NCBI GenBank assembly: GCA_016789035.1
Contig: JAEUSC010000273.1
Location: 1 to 9,552, forward strand
DNA: 9,552 bases
Direction: 5' to 3'
From: Candidatus Omnitrophota bacterium
GTDB lineage: Bacteria; Omnitrophota; Gorgyraeia; Zapsychrales; Fredricksoniimonadaceae
Position numbers and translations under genes: made by a program. Under the pieces are notes generated by a model. It saw only the letters and a program-made list of their open reading frames with translations. It was not told where the DNA came from and did not search any database. This document shows, in pieces, positions 1-6,846 of this stretch (the stretch's first letter is position 1; every line of letters starts with the position of its first letter).

Positions 1-1043
1 TTCCCCTTTTTGTCCTCGATTTTCCTCACATCGTCTGATGCATAATTAACGACCCCGCGTCCAAATTCATACCCATCCGAATCACAAACAACAACTACGT
101 CATCCTTCTTAAAATGACCTTCCAAACGCACAACACCGGGCAACAATAAGCTGCGACCACCTTGAAGCAACGCCTGCTTGGCGCCTTCATCAACAACGAT
201 TACCCCTTTGGGCTTGGCTCCGAAGGCAATCCAATGTTGTCGGGCCAAAAGCCTGTCTTCCTTTTCAACAAAAAGCGTACCGACCCGTTCCTTGTTCAGT
301 ATTCTTATCAGAACATTTTCTGTCTGGCCATTGGCAATCACACAGGGAATATTTGCGCTGGTGGCTATTTTAACAGCTTCCAATTTCGCCCGCATGCCTC
401 CCCTAGAAATGTTTTTATTGCGAGCGCCGCCTGCAATGCCCTCGATTTCCTTAGTAATCTCACGGATTTCTTCAAAAATTTTCTTCTCCTGATCTTTGGG
501 ATCATAAAGACCTTCCACATCAGACAAAATGACTAAAAGATCAGCATGCACCAAACCTGCAACCAACGCCGATAAACGATCGTTATCGCCAAACTTTATT
601 TCTTCGGTTGATATTGTATCGTTCTCGTTAATAATAGGGACAGCACCCTGAGATAGAATCGCATTAAACGTATTTCGCGCATTCACATAACGCAAGCGAT
701 CATTAAAGTCATCCCAGGTCAAAAGGATTTGAGCGCAAATCTTTTCACGCTTCCTAAATAAATCTGTAAAAATTCGCATCAACGCATTCTGACCGATCGC
801 GGCACGAGCCTGAAGAGCTGCCAGTTCCTTTGGGCGCACCCTCTCACCCAACTCCCCCATTCCCAAAACAATGGCACCCGAGGAAACCACAATAACATCA
901 ATATTTTCTTTTTGAATGGTGCAAATTTGCTCAACCAGAGAACTCAAACTTGAAAGACGAGCTCTGAGGGAATGATCAGCAACCTGGCTGGAACCTAATT
1001 TGATGACTACTCTTTTGATTGGTCTAGGAAATTTTCTCGACAT
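1..1043 (-). CDS. proB: Glutamate 5-kinase ProB, 3' end cut by the window edge
   Basis: Glutamate 5-kinase phosphorylates L-glutamate to glutamyl-5-phosphate, the first step of proline synthesis, in the cytosol. I translated 347 codons, open to the left edge. The amino-acid kinase fold is clear: IKLGSS (residues 14-19), SSGA (54-57), NENDT (139-143), FGDND (151-155) and RGGMRAK (214-220), matching the family's substrate and nucleotide segments. From about residue 280 a PUA domain follows, as in E. coli-type two-domain enzymes. Typical family length is about 367-375 residues, so some 20-30 residues are missing. The ATG at 1043 is chosen because AAGGG lies seven bases upstream and no other good start precedes the conserved kinase beginning. 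It overlaps the end of obgE by 37 bp, suggesting translational coupling. The short extension before IKLGSS (SRKFPRPIKRVV) is slightly longer than usual. The obgE-proB order is common in several Gram-negative lineages. Confidence 0.95.
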   Translation of the reverse strand, partial: MSRKFPRPIKRVVIKLGSSQVADHSLRARLSSLSSLVEQICTIQKENIDVIVVSSGAIVLGMGELGERVRPKELAALQARAAIGQNALMRIFTDLFRKREKICAQILLTWDDFNDRLRYVNARNTFNAILSQGAVPIINENDTISTEEIKFGDNDRLSALVAGLVHADLLVILSDVEGLYDPKDQEKKIFEEIREITKEIEGIAGGARNKNISRGGMRAKLEAVKIATSANIPCVIANGQTENVLIRILNKERVGTLFVEKEDRLLARQHWIAFGAKPKGVIVVDEGAKQALLQGGRSLLLPGVVRLEGHFKKDDVVVVCDSDGYEFGRGVVNYASDDVRKIEDKKG

Positions 1044-2002
1044 AGGGTTGCCCTTAAATGTCCCACCAAATCATCCAAACCGGTTTTATCTTTAGCGGAA
1101 ATTGCAAAAATTTTTTCTTTATATTTTCTTTTAAATCGTTTCAGATGATTAGCCGATTCAGGCAGATCCATTTTGTTGGCCACGACAACTTTAATTTTCT
1201 CTGACAGATCCTGGCTATACTCGCTTAACTCACCATTGATTTTTTTATAATCATCCAATGGGTCTCGTCCTTCACTCCCCGACATATCAATGATGTGGGC
1301 CAATATTTTTGTACGCTCCACATGTTTGAGAAATTGCAGCCCCAGTCCCTTTCCCAAATGAGCCCCTTCTATTAATCCTGGAAGGTCAGCAACGATAAAA
1401 TCTGTCTCGTCACCTTCACCTTTCACGATTCCTAATATCGGCTGTTTTGTTGTGAAAGGATAATTAGCAATTTTAGATCTTACCTTAGAAATACTAGAAA
1501 TGAGCGTTGATTTACCTGCATTAGGAAAGCCCACAAACCCGACATCGGCAATGAGTTTTAGTTCCAGACGAATGTTGCGCTCTTCGCCCAAAGTCGGCGG
1601 AGTTGAGACATCCCGATGCATATTTCCCAAACCACCATGCCCGCCTTGGGCTACCACAATGGACTGCCCGTGCTGCGAAAGATCGCGAATGAGAAGATCT
1701 GTATCGTCATCCCAAAGAACAGTCCCGACAGGAACTTTCAATAACGCTGAGTCACCCGTCCTGCCCTTTTTCCCTTTGCTGCCCCCATGACCGCCGCGCC
1801 CACCTTGATAATGCTTCTTAAAACGGTAATCCAAAAGCGTCTGCAGGCCCCGCTCTGCGATAAAAACAACATCGCCGCCATTTCCGCCATTGCCACCATC
1901 GGGTCGGGGATACCTCATCCAAAGATCACGGTAATGACTATCGCATCCTTTGCCGCCGGCGCCAGCCTTAACATTAATGATTGCCTGGTCTACGAAAGCC
2001 AT
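1007..2002 (-). CDS. obgE: Obg family GTPase, ribosome assembly (ObgE/CgtA), without C-terminal extension
   Basis: Obg is a GTPase that acts in 50S subunit assembly and stringent-response control in the cytosol. The 331-residue product begins MAFVDQAIINVKAGAGGKG, the start of the glycine-rich Obg fold (about 1-155). The GTPase domain follows with G1 GFPNAGKST (158-166), switch I YPFTT (191-195), G3 DLPG (206-209), G4 NKMD (276-279) and G5 SAK (302-304). The protein ends 27 residues after G5, so the OCT domain of many Bacillus-type homologues is absent. In the Obg fold the usual FRREK-type segment reads HYRDLWMRYPRPDGG (23-37). The ATG at 2002 is chosen because the family begins here; a TTG 75 bases upstream would be translated through a hairpin and U-tract and adds a non-family sequence. 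No clear Shine-Dalgarno precedes the ATG. rplU lies upstream and proB overlaps the end. Confidence 0.95.
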   Translation of the reverse strand: MAFVDQAIINVKAGAGGKGCDSHYRDLWMRYPRPDGGNGGNGGDVVFIAERGLQTLLDYRFKKHYQGGRGGHGGSKGKKGRTGDSALLKVPVGTVLWDDDTDLLIRDLSQHGQSIVVAQGGHGGLGNMHRDVSTPPTLGEERNIRLELKLIADVGFVGFPNAGKSTLISSISKVRSKIANYPFTTKQPILGIVKGEGDETDFIVADLPGLIEGAHLGKGLGLQFLKHVERTKILAHIIDMSGSEGRDPLDDYKKINGELSEYSQDLSEKIKVVVANKMDLPESANHLKRFKRKYKEKIFAISAKDKTGLDDLVGHLRATLCRENFLDQSKE

Positions 2003-2024
2003 TGTTTTAAAAAATATTAGGATT

Positions 2025-2076
2025 AAAAAAAATGTTGAAGGTCCCAAATAAATCGTATTTTTGAAAACCTTCAACA
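2025..2076 (-). terminator. Terminator-like hairpin between rplU and obgE
   Basis: Read on the minus strand, TGTTGAAGG (2076-2068) is repeated in inverted form as CCTTCAACA (2041-2033), a perfect 9-bp stem around a 26-nt loop, followed at once by eight U residues (2032-2025). This looks like an intrinsic terminator placed seven bases after the rplU stop. The loop is longer than usual, which could make it a partial terminator or attenuator rather than a full stop. Only about 22 bp separate the U-tract from the obgE start, too little for a separate promoter, so obgE and proB probably depend on read-through. Confidence 0.65.
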
Positions 2077-2083
2077 ATGGATA

Positions 2084-2395
2084 CTAACCAGAAATTTTTG
2101 TAATACTTAATGCGGTTAATGTTTGACGATGCCCGCGCTGACTGGACGAATCTTTTCGTTTACGGTACTTGAAAGCCAGAACTTTCTTTGTTTTACTTTC
2201 GCCAATGATTTTAGCTGATACGGTCACACCTTTAACATATGGCTGGCCGATGCGTACATCGTCACCATCGACAAATAAAACAACTTTTTCCAAATCAATG
2301 GTCTTTCCGGTTTCTAAATCCAGACGCTGGACATTAATAACATCACCCTGCGCAACCTGAAACTGCGAATTACCTACTTCAACGACTGCAAACAT
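2084..2395 (-). CDS. rplU: 50S ribosomal protein L21
   Basis: L21 binds 23S rRNA in the large ribosomal subunit. The 103-residue product has the family start MFAVVEVGNSQFQVAQGD (1-18), the beta-barrel middle with VRIGQPYV, and the basic C-terminal signature FKYRKRKDSSSQRGHRQ followed by ITKI. Length is typical (about 100-105). The ATG at 2395 is preferred: GGAGG sits seven bases upstream, and a GTG two codons earlier is too close to it. A promoter and a structured leader lie upstream, and a hairpin plus U-tract follows the stop. The usual downstream partner rpmA (L27) is not there; obgE comes next. The stretch KRKDSSSQRGHRQ is less basic than the common KRRKxYRRxxGHRQ form but keeps GHRQ. Confidence 0.95.
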   Translation of the reverse strand: MFAVVEVGNSQFQVAQGDVINVQRLDLETGKTIDLEKVVLFVDGDDVRIGQPYVKGVTVSAKIIGESKTKKVLAFKYRKRKDSSSQRGHRQTLTALSITKISG

Positions 2396-2424
2396 AACCA
2401 CCCTCCATCATTATTACTAAATCC

Positions 2425-2446
2425 GCGTCGCCTACCGGCTAGACGC
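2425..2446 (-). promoter_or_regulatory. GC-rich leader hairpin upstream of rplU
   Basis: On the minus strand GCGTC (2446-2442) pairs with GACGC (2429-2425), and inside it GCC pairs with GGC around a GGTA loop, with a TA bulge. It stands out as a GC-rich island in an AT-rich leader, 30 bp before the rplU start. Ribosomal protein operons often carry leader structures for autoregulation, so this may be one, but I cannot match it to a named L21 leader class and there is no U-tract to make it a terminator. Confidence 0.35.
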
Positions 2447-2481
2447 CCAACCCATTATATTTCAAATCCATAAGAGACCCT

Positions 2482-2509
2482 ATTGTACCTATGAATCGTA
2501 TAAAGTCAA
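2482..2509 (-). promoter_or_regulatory. Probable sigma70-type promoter for rplU-obgE-proB
   Basis: Minus strand TTGACT (2509-2504), a 16-bp spacer, then TACAAT (2487-2482): both hexamers are one base from consensus. It lies in the 134-bp gap between the RNase E/G gene and rplU. A perfect TATAAT further down (2459-2454) has no matching -35 and could be a second, weaker start. A nine-T run (minus strand, about 2517-2509) precedes the -35; only a weak stem lies before it, so it is not called as a terminator of the upstream gene. Confidence 0.55.
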
Positions 2510-2529
2510 AAAAAAAGTTTGAACTCCCC

Positions 2530-3855
2530 TTAGTCAATTTTGACCCGTCCCCGGCCTTCGCAGTAGGGACATTTGTGAAATTTCAAAGATTCCACTGTAT
2601 TGCCGGCCCGCGCGCGTGTCATTTCTACCAATCCCAAAGGCGATATCCTATTGACTTCAGTCTTGGAATGATCCTGCGCCAACGCTTCTTTAAGGGCAGT
2701 TAAAACCTTTCGCTTGTGATCCTCGCGATTCATGTCTATAAAGTCGATAACAATGATTCCCCCAAGATCCCTAAGCCTAAGTTGTCTGGCAATTTCCGGC
2801 GCCGCCTCCATATTGACTTGAAAAGCCGCCTCCTCCGGAGTCCCTCGGCTTTTAAATCGGCCGCTATTGACGTCAACAACAATAAGACCTTCCGTGGGTT
2901 CGATGACCACATAGGCACCTGACTTTAAATAGACTTTTTGGTCATAAATCTTTTCGAGTTCATGCGCCACGTTCTTCTCGGAAAAAAGAGGCGCTGGCCC
3001 TTTGTGAAGATGAATGCGGTCGACCATCTCTTTACCGATCAAAGTCTGAACAAACTTACGCATTTTGTGATACTCCTCTTCGGAGTCAATCACCAAACGC
3101 GTCACATCTTCTTTCAAAAAGTCTCGAACGACCTTTAAGATCAGATCATATTCTTTGTAAATGAGTGCGGGGGCCTGCTTCTGCTTGGAAACTCCACGCA
3201 CTTTGTCCCAAATGGTCACCAAAAACTTGGCATCTCTTGTAATTTCTCTTTTACCTTGATCCTGAGAAGCAGTCCGAACAATAAAACCACCGGATTTAAC
3301 AAAAGTGCATTCGCGAAGGATATCCCGCAGTCGCTGACGCTCCTCTGGGGTGTCGATCTTTTTTGAAATCCCAGAATGTTTATCGACCGGCATATAAACG
3401 ACAAACCGACCGGCCAGGGTGATGTGCGTTGTCAATCGCGCCCCTTTAGCTGCAAAGGGATCCTTGACAACCTGAACCAAGATTTCCTGTCCCTGCTTCA
3501 ATGACAGAGGCTCCGGTTTACGAACCTTCTTTTCTTCCTTTTTCTTCTTAACGCGGCCAAAAATCTTATCAATGATTTTGCGCGCCCCGGAGACTTCTTC
3601 TTCGACCTCATCAAGGTCATTTAAGAAGGGATGATCGGCGTCGGTGAGATATAAAAAACCGTTGCGCTCTTGGCCGATATTGACAAACGCCCCGTTGATC
3701 GACGGCAGGATAGACTCGACGCGTCCTTTATAAATGTTACCTAATAAGGATTGCTGACGATCCACTTCAATATAAAAATCATCTAATTTTCCATCCTGAA
3801 GGATTGCCACACGTCGTTCTCCTTCAGCGATGTGAATCAAAATTTCTTTTGCCAC
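2530..3855 (-). CDS. rng: RNase E/G family endoribonuclease, short form
   Basis: RNase E/G cleaves single-stranded RNA in mRNA decay and rRNA or tRNA processing. The 441-residue product has the S1 domain (FVNIGQERNGFLYL, 57-70), the 5'-monophosphate pocket residues R194-T195, the DNase I-like catalytic segment VVDVNSG with D328 and N330, the second catalytic aspartate in IDFIDM (D371) and the zinc-link CPYC (C429, C432). Compared with E. coli RNase E as I recall it (F57, F67, R169, D303, D346, C404, C407) everything after the S1 region is shifted by exactly 25, which places a lysine-rich insertion around residues 85-118. The protein ends nine residues after the second zinc-link cysteine, so the small domain is absent. 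The start is GTG with GAGGTGG upstream. It follows pilQ by 42 bp and precedes rplU, a frequent neighbour of rng or rne. Confidence 0.93.
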   Translation of the reverse strand: MAKEILIHIAEGERRVAILQDGKLDDFYIEVDRQQSLLGNIYKGRVESILPSINGAFVNIGQERNGFLYLTDADHPFLNDLDEVEEEVSGARKIIDKIFGRVKKKKEEKKVRKPEPLSLKQGQEILVQVVKDPFAAKGARLTTHITLAGRFVVYMPVDKHSGISKKIDTPEERQRLRDILRECTFVKSGGFIVRTASQDQGKREITRDAKFLVTIWDKVRGVSKQKQAPALIYKEYDLILKVVRDFLKEDVTRLVIDSEEEYHKMRKFVQTLIGKEMVDRIHLHKGPAPLFSEKNVAHELEKIYDQKVYLKSGAYVVIEPTEGLIVVDVNSGRFKSRGTPEEAAFQVNMEAAPEIARQLRLRDLGGIIVIDFIDMNREDHKRKVLTALKEALAQDHSKTEVNRISPLGLVEMTRARAGNTVESLKFHKCPYCEGRGRVKID

Positions 3856-3897
3856 TTGTCCACCTCAACATTTACCGGTTGATACACAACTTTACCC

Positions 3898-5274
3898 TTA
3901 CACTTTTGAACCGGCTGTGGCAGTTTTCAATTCGGGCGTAATAATGTGAGGTGTTAAGAAGATCATCAATTCTGTCTTATCTTTTTTGGTTTCACTCTTG
4001 CGGAATAATTCTCCAACTACCGGAATATCTCCCAAGATTGGAACTCTCTTCTTTGTATCTGTGACCTGATCTTTAATCAGTCCTGCAATAACGAGCGTGT
4101 CCCCATCCTTGATCATGACTTTTGTTGTCGCCTCTTCTGTACTTAAACGAGGCAATTGTGTATTTTCGACTGTCACGAAATCAAGGATTGCCGTAATCTT
4201 GGGCTGTAGATCGATGGTCACAAATCCCGCATTATTTACATGCGGCGTCACCTCAAAAATGATCCCGATGTCCTTATACTGCCAACCGGATACCTGCAAT
4301 TTTGCTTGTTGTTCATTATATGTATAGGTTGGTATTGGATACTGACTACCAACCACTATCCGCGCCATTTGATTATCCAAGGTAACGACTTTCGGATTGG
4401 AAAGAATGTTTGTGTTTGAGCGGGTTTTTAATAATTCAAGAACTGCGGTTAAAGTCGACGCATTAAGCGTTCCGTAGGAAAATTCTGTTGCGGCGGGCGA
4501 TGGAAATGCACTTAGGAAATCATTACTCTCGCCAAACTTAAATGGAAATGCTGTCGGACTTTTTCCCATTTGGGCTGTCCCTTTAACAGTCCAATCAATC
4601 CCCATATTTTCTGTATTGGTTAAAGTTGTCTCCACAACCTTAACTTCGATGACAACCTGCGGAGTCACAGCATCCAGCGCTTTGACCACATTTTCCATCA
4701 AATCAATATTTCCCTGAATATCTGTCACAATCAGAGTATTTGTGCGCTGATCAAAATTAATAGACCCTCGGGGAGTTTTCATCTTTTCAATAGAACCAAT
4801 AATTTCAGAAGCTTTTCCAAAATTTAATGTAAATGTTTCCGTCACTAAAGGCTCTTGTTCCGCCAAAACCAATGCATCTTCCCTGCGCTTCTTTAAATTC
4901 TCAACCGTCGTTACGCTTAAAATATCCCCTTTACGTTCATAAGCATATCCATAAGTGGAAAGCACCACGTCCAACGCCTTTTGCCAGGGCACATCTTTCA
5001 ACTGAATAGTTACTAGACCGGTGACTTCCGGCCCCGCAACAATATTGACGCCGCTATTGTACGCCAAAACTTTTAAAACGTTTTTGATATCTGCATCTCG
5101 AAAATCAATGGACACCAAACCGTTCTTTTTCGCGATTTCCGGATTTTCTTTTTCCAGTGCTTGAGTGTCCTGAGCCATCTGCGCATTGCCATCTTGGGCA
5201 AAAATCATCTGGGGCGTACAGACGAAAGTCCAGCCAATTATCCCTGCAATTACAATGGCCACTTTCCCCTTCAT
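3898..5274 (-). CDS. pilQ: Type IV pilus secretin PilQ, minimal form
   Basis: PilQ forms the gated outer-membrane ring through which the pilus leaves the cell. The 458-residue protein starts with a probable signal peptide (basic MKGK, hydrophobic 5-25, likely cut after IFAQ near 27). A secretin/TonB short N-terminal (STN) domain follows (about 53-125: VSIDFRDADIKNVLKVLA), then an N1/KH-like ring domain (about 145-203) and the secretin core (about 205-448), ending in the signature VPILGDIPVVGELFR and a beta-rich LMIFLTPHII. It lacks the N-terminal AMIN peptidoglycan-binding domains of Proteobacterial PilQ (usually 600-750 residues). There is no lipobox. The ATG shares one base with the pilP stop (TAATG), with strong GGGAGGTGA upstream, indicating coupled but well-initiated translation. 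It closes the pilM-N-O-P-Q order, which excludes a general type II secretion secretin. Confidence 0.93.
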   Translation of the reverse strand: MKGKVAIVIAGIIGWTFVCTPQMIFAQDGNAQMAQDTQALEKENPEIAKKNGLVSIDFRDADIKNVLKVLAYNSGVNIVAGPEVTGLVTIQLKDVPWQKALDVVLSTYGYAYERKGDILSVTTVENLKKRREDALVLAEQEPLVTETFTLNFGKASEIIGSIEKMKTPRGSINFDQRTNTLIVTDIQGNIDLMENVVKALDAVTPQVVIEVKVVETTLTNTENMGIDWTVKGTAQMGKSPTAFPFKFGESNDFLSAFPSPAATEFSYGTLNASTLTAVLELLKTRSNTNILSNPKVVTLDNQMARIVVGSQYPIPTYTYNEQQAKLQVSGWQYKDIGIIFEVTPHVNNAGFVTIDLQPKITAILDFVTVENTQLPRLSTEEATTKVMIKDGDTLVIAGLIKDQVTDTKKRVPILGDIPVVGELFRKSETKKDKTELMIFLTPHIITPELKTATAGSKV

Positions 5275-5606
5275 TACTCACCTCCCTTTTTCAAATCCAA
5301 TTCAAAAATCTCATTTTCTTTAGATAAAATAACTTTTTGAGATTCTATACTCTTGATTGAATATTGGCCCACCGAATCACCCACTTCAACAACGGCGCCA
5401 TTAATGATTGCTGTATATGCCCCTTCGCCATTTGAAACAATTCCTTCCAAAATCATATCGGAAACCGAAACATCCTGGCCATAATTAATGATAGTTCCGC
5501 TGGCGGAAACTAACGGCCAAAAAGGATCACGGACACCACGGTCTTCATACGCTTGCGCATACCCCCCCATAAATAGAAAAAGAATGAAAAGAACTTTGCG
5601 CAGCAT
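5274..5606 (-). CDS. pilP: Type IV pilus alignment protein PilP, short form
   Basis: PilP connects the inner-membrane PilN-PilO dimer to the periplasmic domains of PilQ. The product is only 110 residues. It has a hydrophobic N-terminus with a likely signal-peptide cut after AQA (about 19), then RDPFWPL (26-32), which resembles the RDPF segment of PilP, and a beta-rich domain (about 50-105: LEGIVSNGEGAYTAIINGAVVEVGDSV) like the PilP/HofP fold. Proteobacterial PilP is usually a lipoprotein of about 170-180 residues; no cysteine occurs here at all, so lipidation is not possible. Identity rests partly on position between pilO and pilQ. The ATG overlaps the pilO stop by one base, with GAGGAAAG upstream. 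Confidence 0.8.
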   Translation of the reverse strand: MLRKVLFILFLFMGGYAQAYEDRGVRDPFWPLVSASGTIINYGQDVSVSDMILEGIVSNGEGAYTAIINGAVVEVGDSVGQYSIKSIESQKVILSKENEIFELDLKKGGE

Positions 5607-6262
5607 TATTTCTTTCCTCGCTTCTCTACTTTCTTATCGTCCTTTTTTTCTTCCTTTTTCTCCGGTTTTGTAGGCTCAAAAATTGCAGCCTTGACCGTTA
5701 ACTGTACTTGATGACGCATCGTATCTTTGGGATTCGTCAGAATGCTCAAGCTACCCAAATTATAGAAAATCTTTCGTTCCTCCAATTGGGCTAGCCAGCG
5801 TCCAAGATCATGATAAGGACTGCGGGCCTGTATCAAAATCGGTAACGCATAATACTCTACATCTTTTTGTTTGGCAAGAAGCACTTTCTGGTCCTTAAGG
5901 GGCATTAATTGGTCAATCTTGACGCCCTGATCATTGGCAATCCTTGAAATGTCCTCCAAAATAAGGGGCACCTCCTGCGCGGAGCGGATTTTCACTTTAA
6001 CTTCTTTGACCTGGTTTTTGATCTTCTCCAATTGATTACGGTTTTGCCCGACTCTCGCAACATCACTTTTAACATCTTGAATATTATGACGGAGTTCGGA
6101 AATCTGCTCGTTAACCTTGTTTAATGACCCCAGAAGTGGATTCAGCAAGAGAAAATAATTGATCAAAAAGATAAGTAATAACGCCCCCCCCAAGAAGTAA
6201 TAATGATACTTCGGGTCCAATTTCTTTAGCTGATCAATGATTGGGTCTAATTTTAGGCTCAT
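5606..6262 (-). CDS. pilO: Type IV pilus inner-membrane alignment protein PilO
   Basis: PilO pairs with PilN in the inner membrane and reaches PilP in the periplasm. The 218-residue product has a short cytoplasmic N-terminus, one membrane segment (about 21-41, YYFLGGALLLIFLINYFLLL), a coiled coil (about 45-97) and a periplasmic alpha/beta domain (about 98-195) containing the typical PYHDLGRWLAQLE stretch. The last 20-odd residues are a lysine/glutamate tail (EKKEEKKDDKKVEKRGKK) not typical of PilO, of unknown role. The start ATG overlaps the pilN stop (ATGA) and has no clear Shine-Dalgarno, so translation is probably coupled to pilN. Confidence 0.9.
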   Translation of the reverse strand: MSLKLDPIIDQLKKLDPKYHYYFLGGALLLIFLINYFLLLNPLLGSLNKVNEQISELRHNIQDVKSDVARVGQNRNQLEKIKNQVKEVKVKIRSAQEVPLILEDISRIANDQGVKIDQLMPLKDQKVLLAKQKDVEYYALPILIQARSPYHDLGRWLAQLEERKIFYNLGSLSILTNPKDTMRHQVQLTVKAAIFEPTKPEKKEEKKDDKKVEKRGKK

Positions 6263-6846
6263 TTTAATTTGGCAAGGATCGTAAAATCAGAAACTTGGAG
6301 CCCCTCGGTCTTTCGGCTTTGAATATAATCGACTTCTATTGTCTCAAAGTCCTGCGTAAAATCAGTATCTTTCTTTAAATTACTAACAAAGCTGCCCACA
6401 TTAATGACTTCGCTTTGGCCCTGAGCCACCGTTGAACCTTCAATAAACAATTGCTTATCTGTGAGGGTCACTTTACGCAACCACACTCCTTTGGGCAGAC
6501 CGCTACTTATGGCATTTAACTTTTGCGACCACAAGGAACTTTGGCCATCGGTAATATCCTTGATCGCTTTAACTTCCTTCTGGACTTCCTGAAGATTCTG
6601 TTTAATCGTGTCCATAGTGGACTTATCAGGCTGGATGTCCTGCCACTTGGCCTTGACATGCTGGTATTCCAAAAATTTAAAAATTTTGACCGCAAAAAAA
6701 AGCCCATCCACGAGGAACATTAGCGCCAAAATCCCCCCACCGATGCCAAATAAAACTTCACGGGGAATATTAAAGACGCCACCTGAGAGCAATTCACTTC
6801 GACGGCGTTTACGAAACTGCTCTGGAACAAGATTAATATCAATCAT
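6259..6846 (-). CDS. pilN: Type IV pilus inner-membrane alignment protein PilN
   Basis: PilN is a bitopic inner-membrane protein whose cytoplasmic N-terminal peptide binds PilM. The 195-residue protein starts MIDINLVPEQFRKRRR: INLVP (4-8) matches the conserved INLLP-type peptide known to dock into PilM. One membrane segment lies at about 31-55, then a coiled coil (about 60-98) and a periplasmic ferredoxin-like domain (about 110-195) ending VSDFTILAKLK. Length is typical for the family. The ATG lies eight bases inside the end of pilM, with no strong ribosome-binding site, which fits translational coupling. Confidence 0.9.
   Translation of the reverse strand: MIDINLVPEQFRKRRRSELLSGGVFNIPREVLFGIGGGILALMFLVDGLFFAVKIFKFLEYQHVKAKWQDIQPDKSTMDTIKQNLQEVQKEVKAIKDITDGQSSLWSQKLNAISSGLPKGVWLRKVTLTDKQLFIEGSTVAQGQSEVINVGSFVSNLKKDTDFTQDFETIEVDYIQSRKTEGLQVSDFTILAKLK

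Noticed and set aside
162..536. Plus-strand open frames across proB, obgE, pilQ and pilN
   Set aside because: They are antisense to well-supported conserved genes, show no family features and lack ribosome-binding sites.
2003..2077. TTG-initiated 25-residue N-terminal extension of Obg
   Set aside because: It is encoded by the hairpin loop, arm and U-tract, gives a hydrophobic non-family sequence, and the conserved Obg start is the ATG at 2002.
2509..2529. Intrinsic terminator after the RNase E/G gene
   Set aside because: There is a nine-T run on the minus strand, but the stem before it is only three to four A/T-rich pairs.
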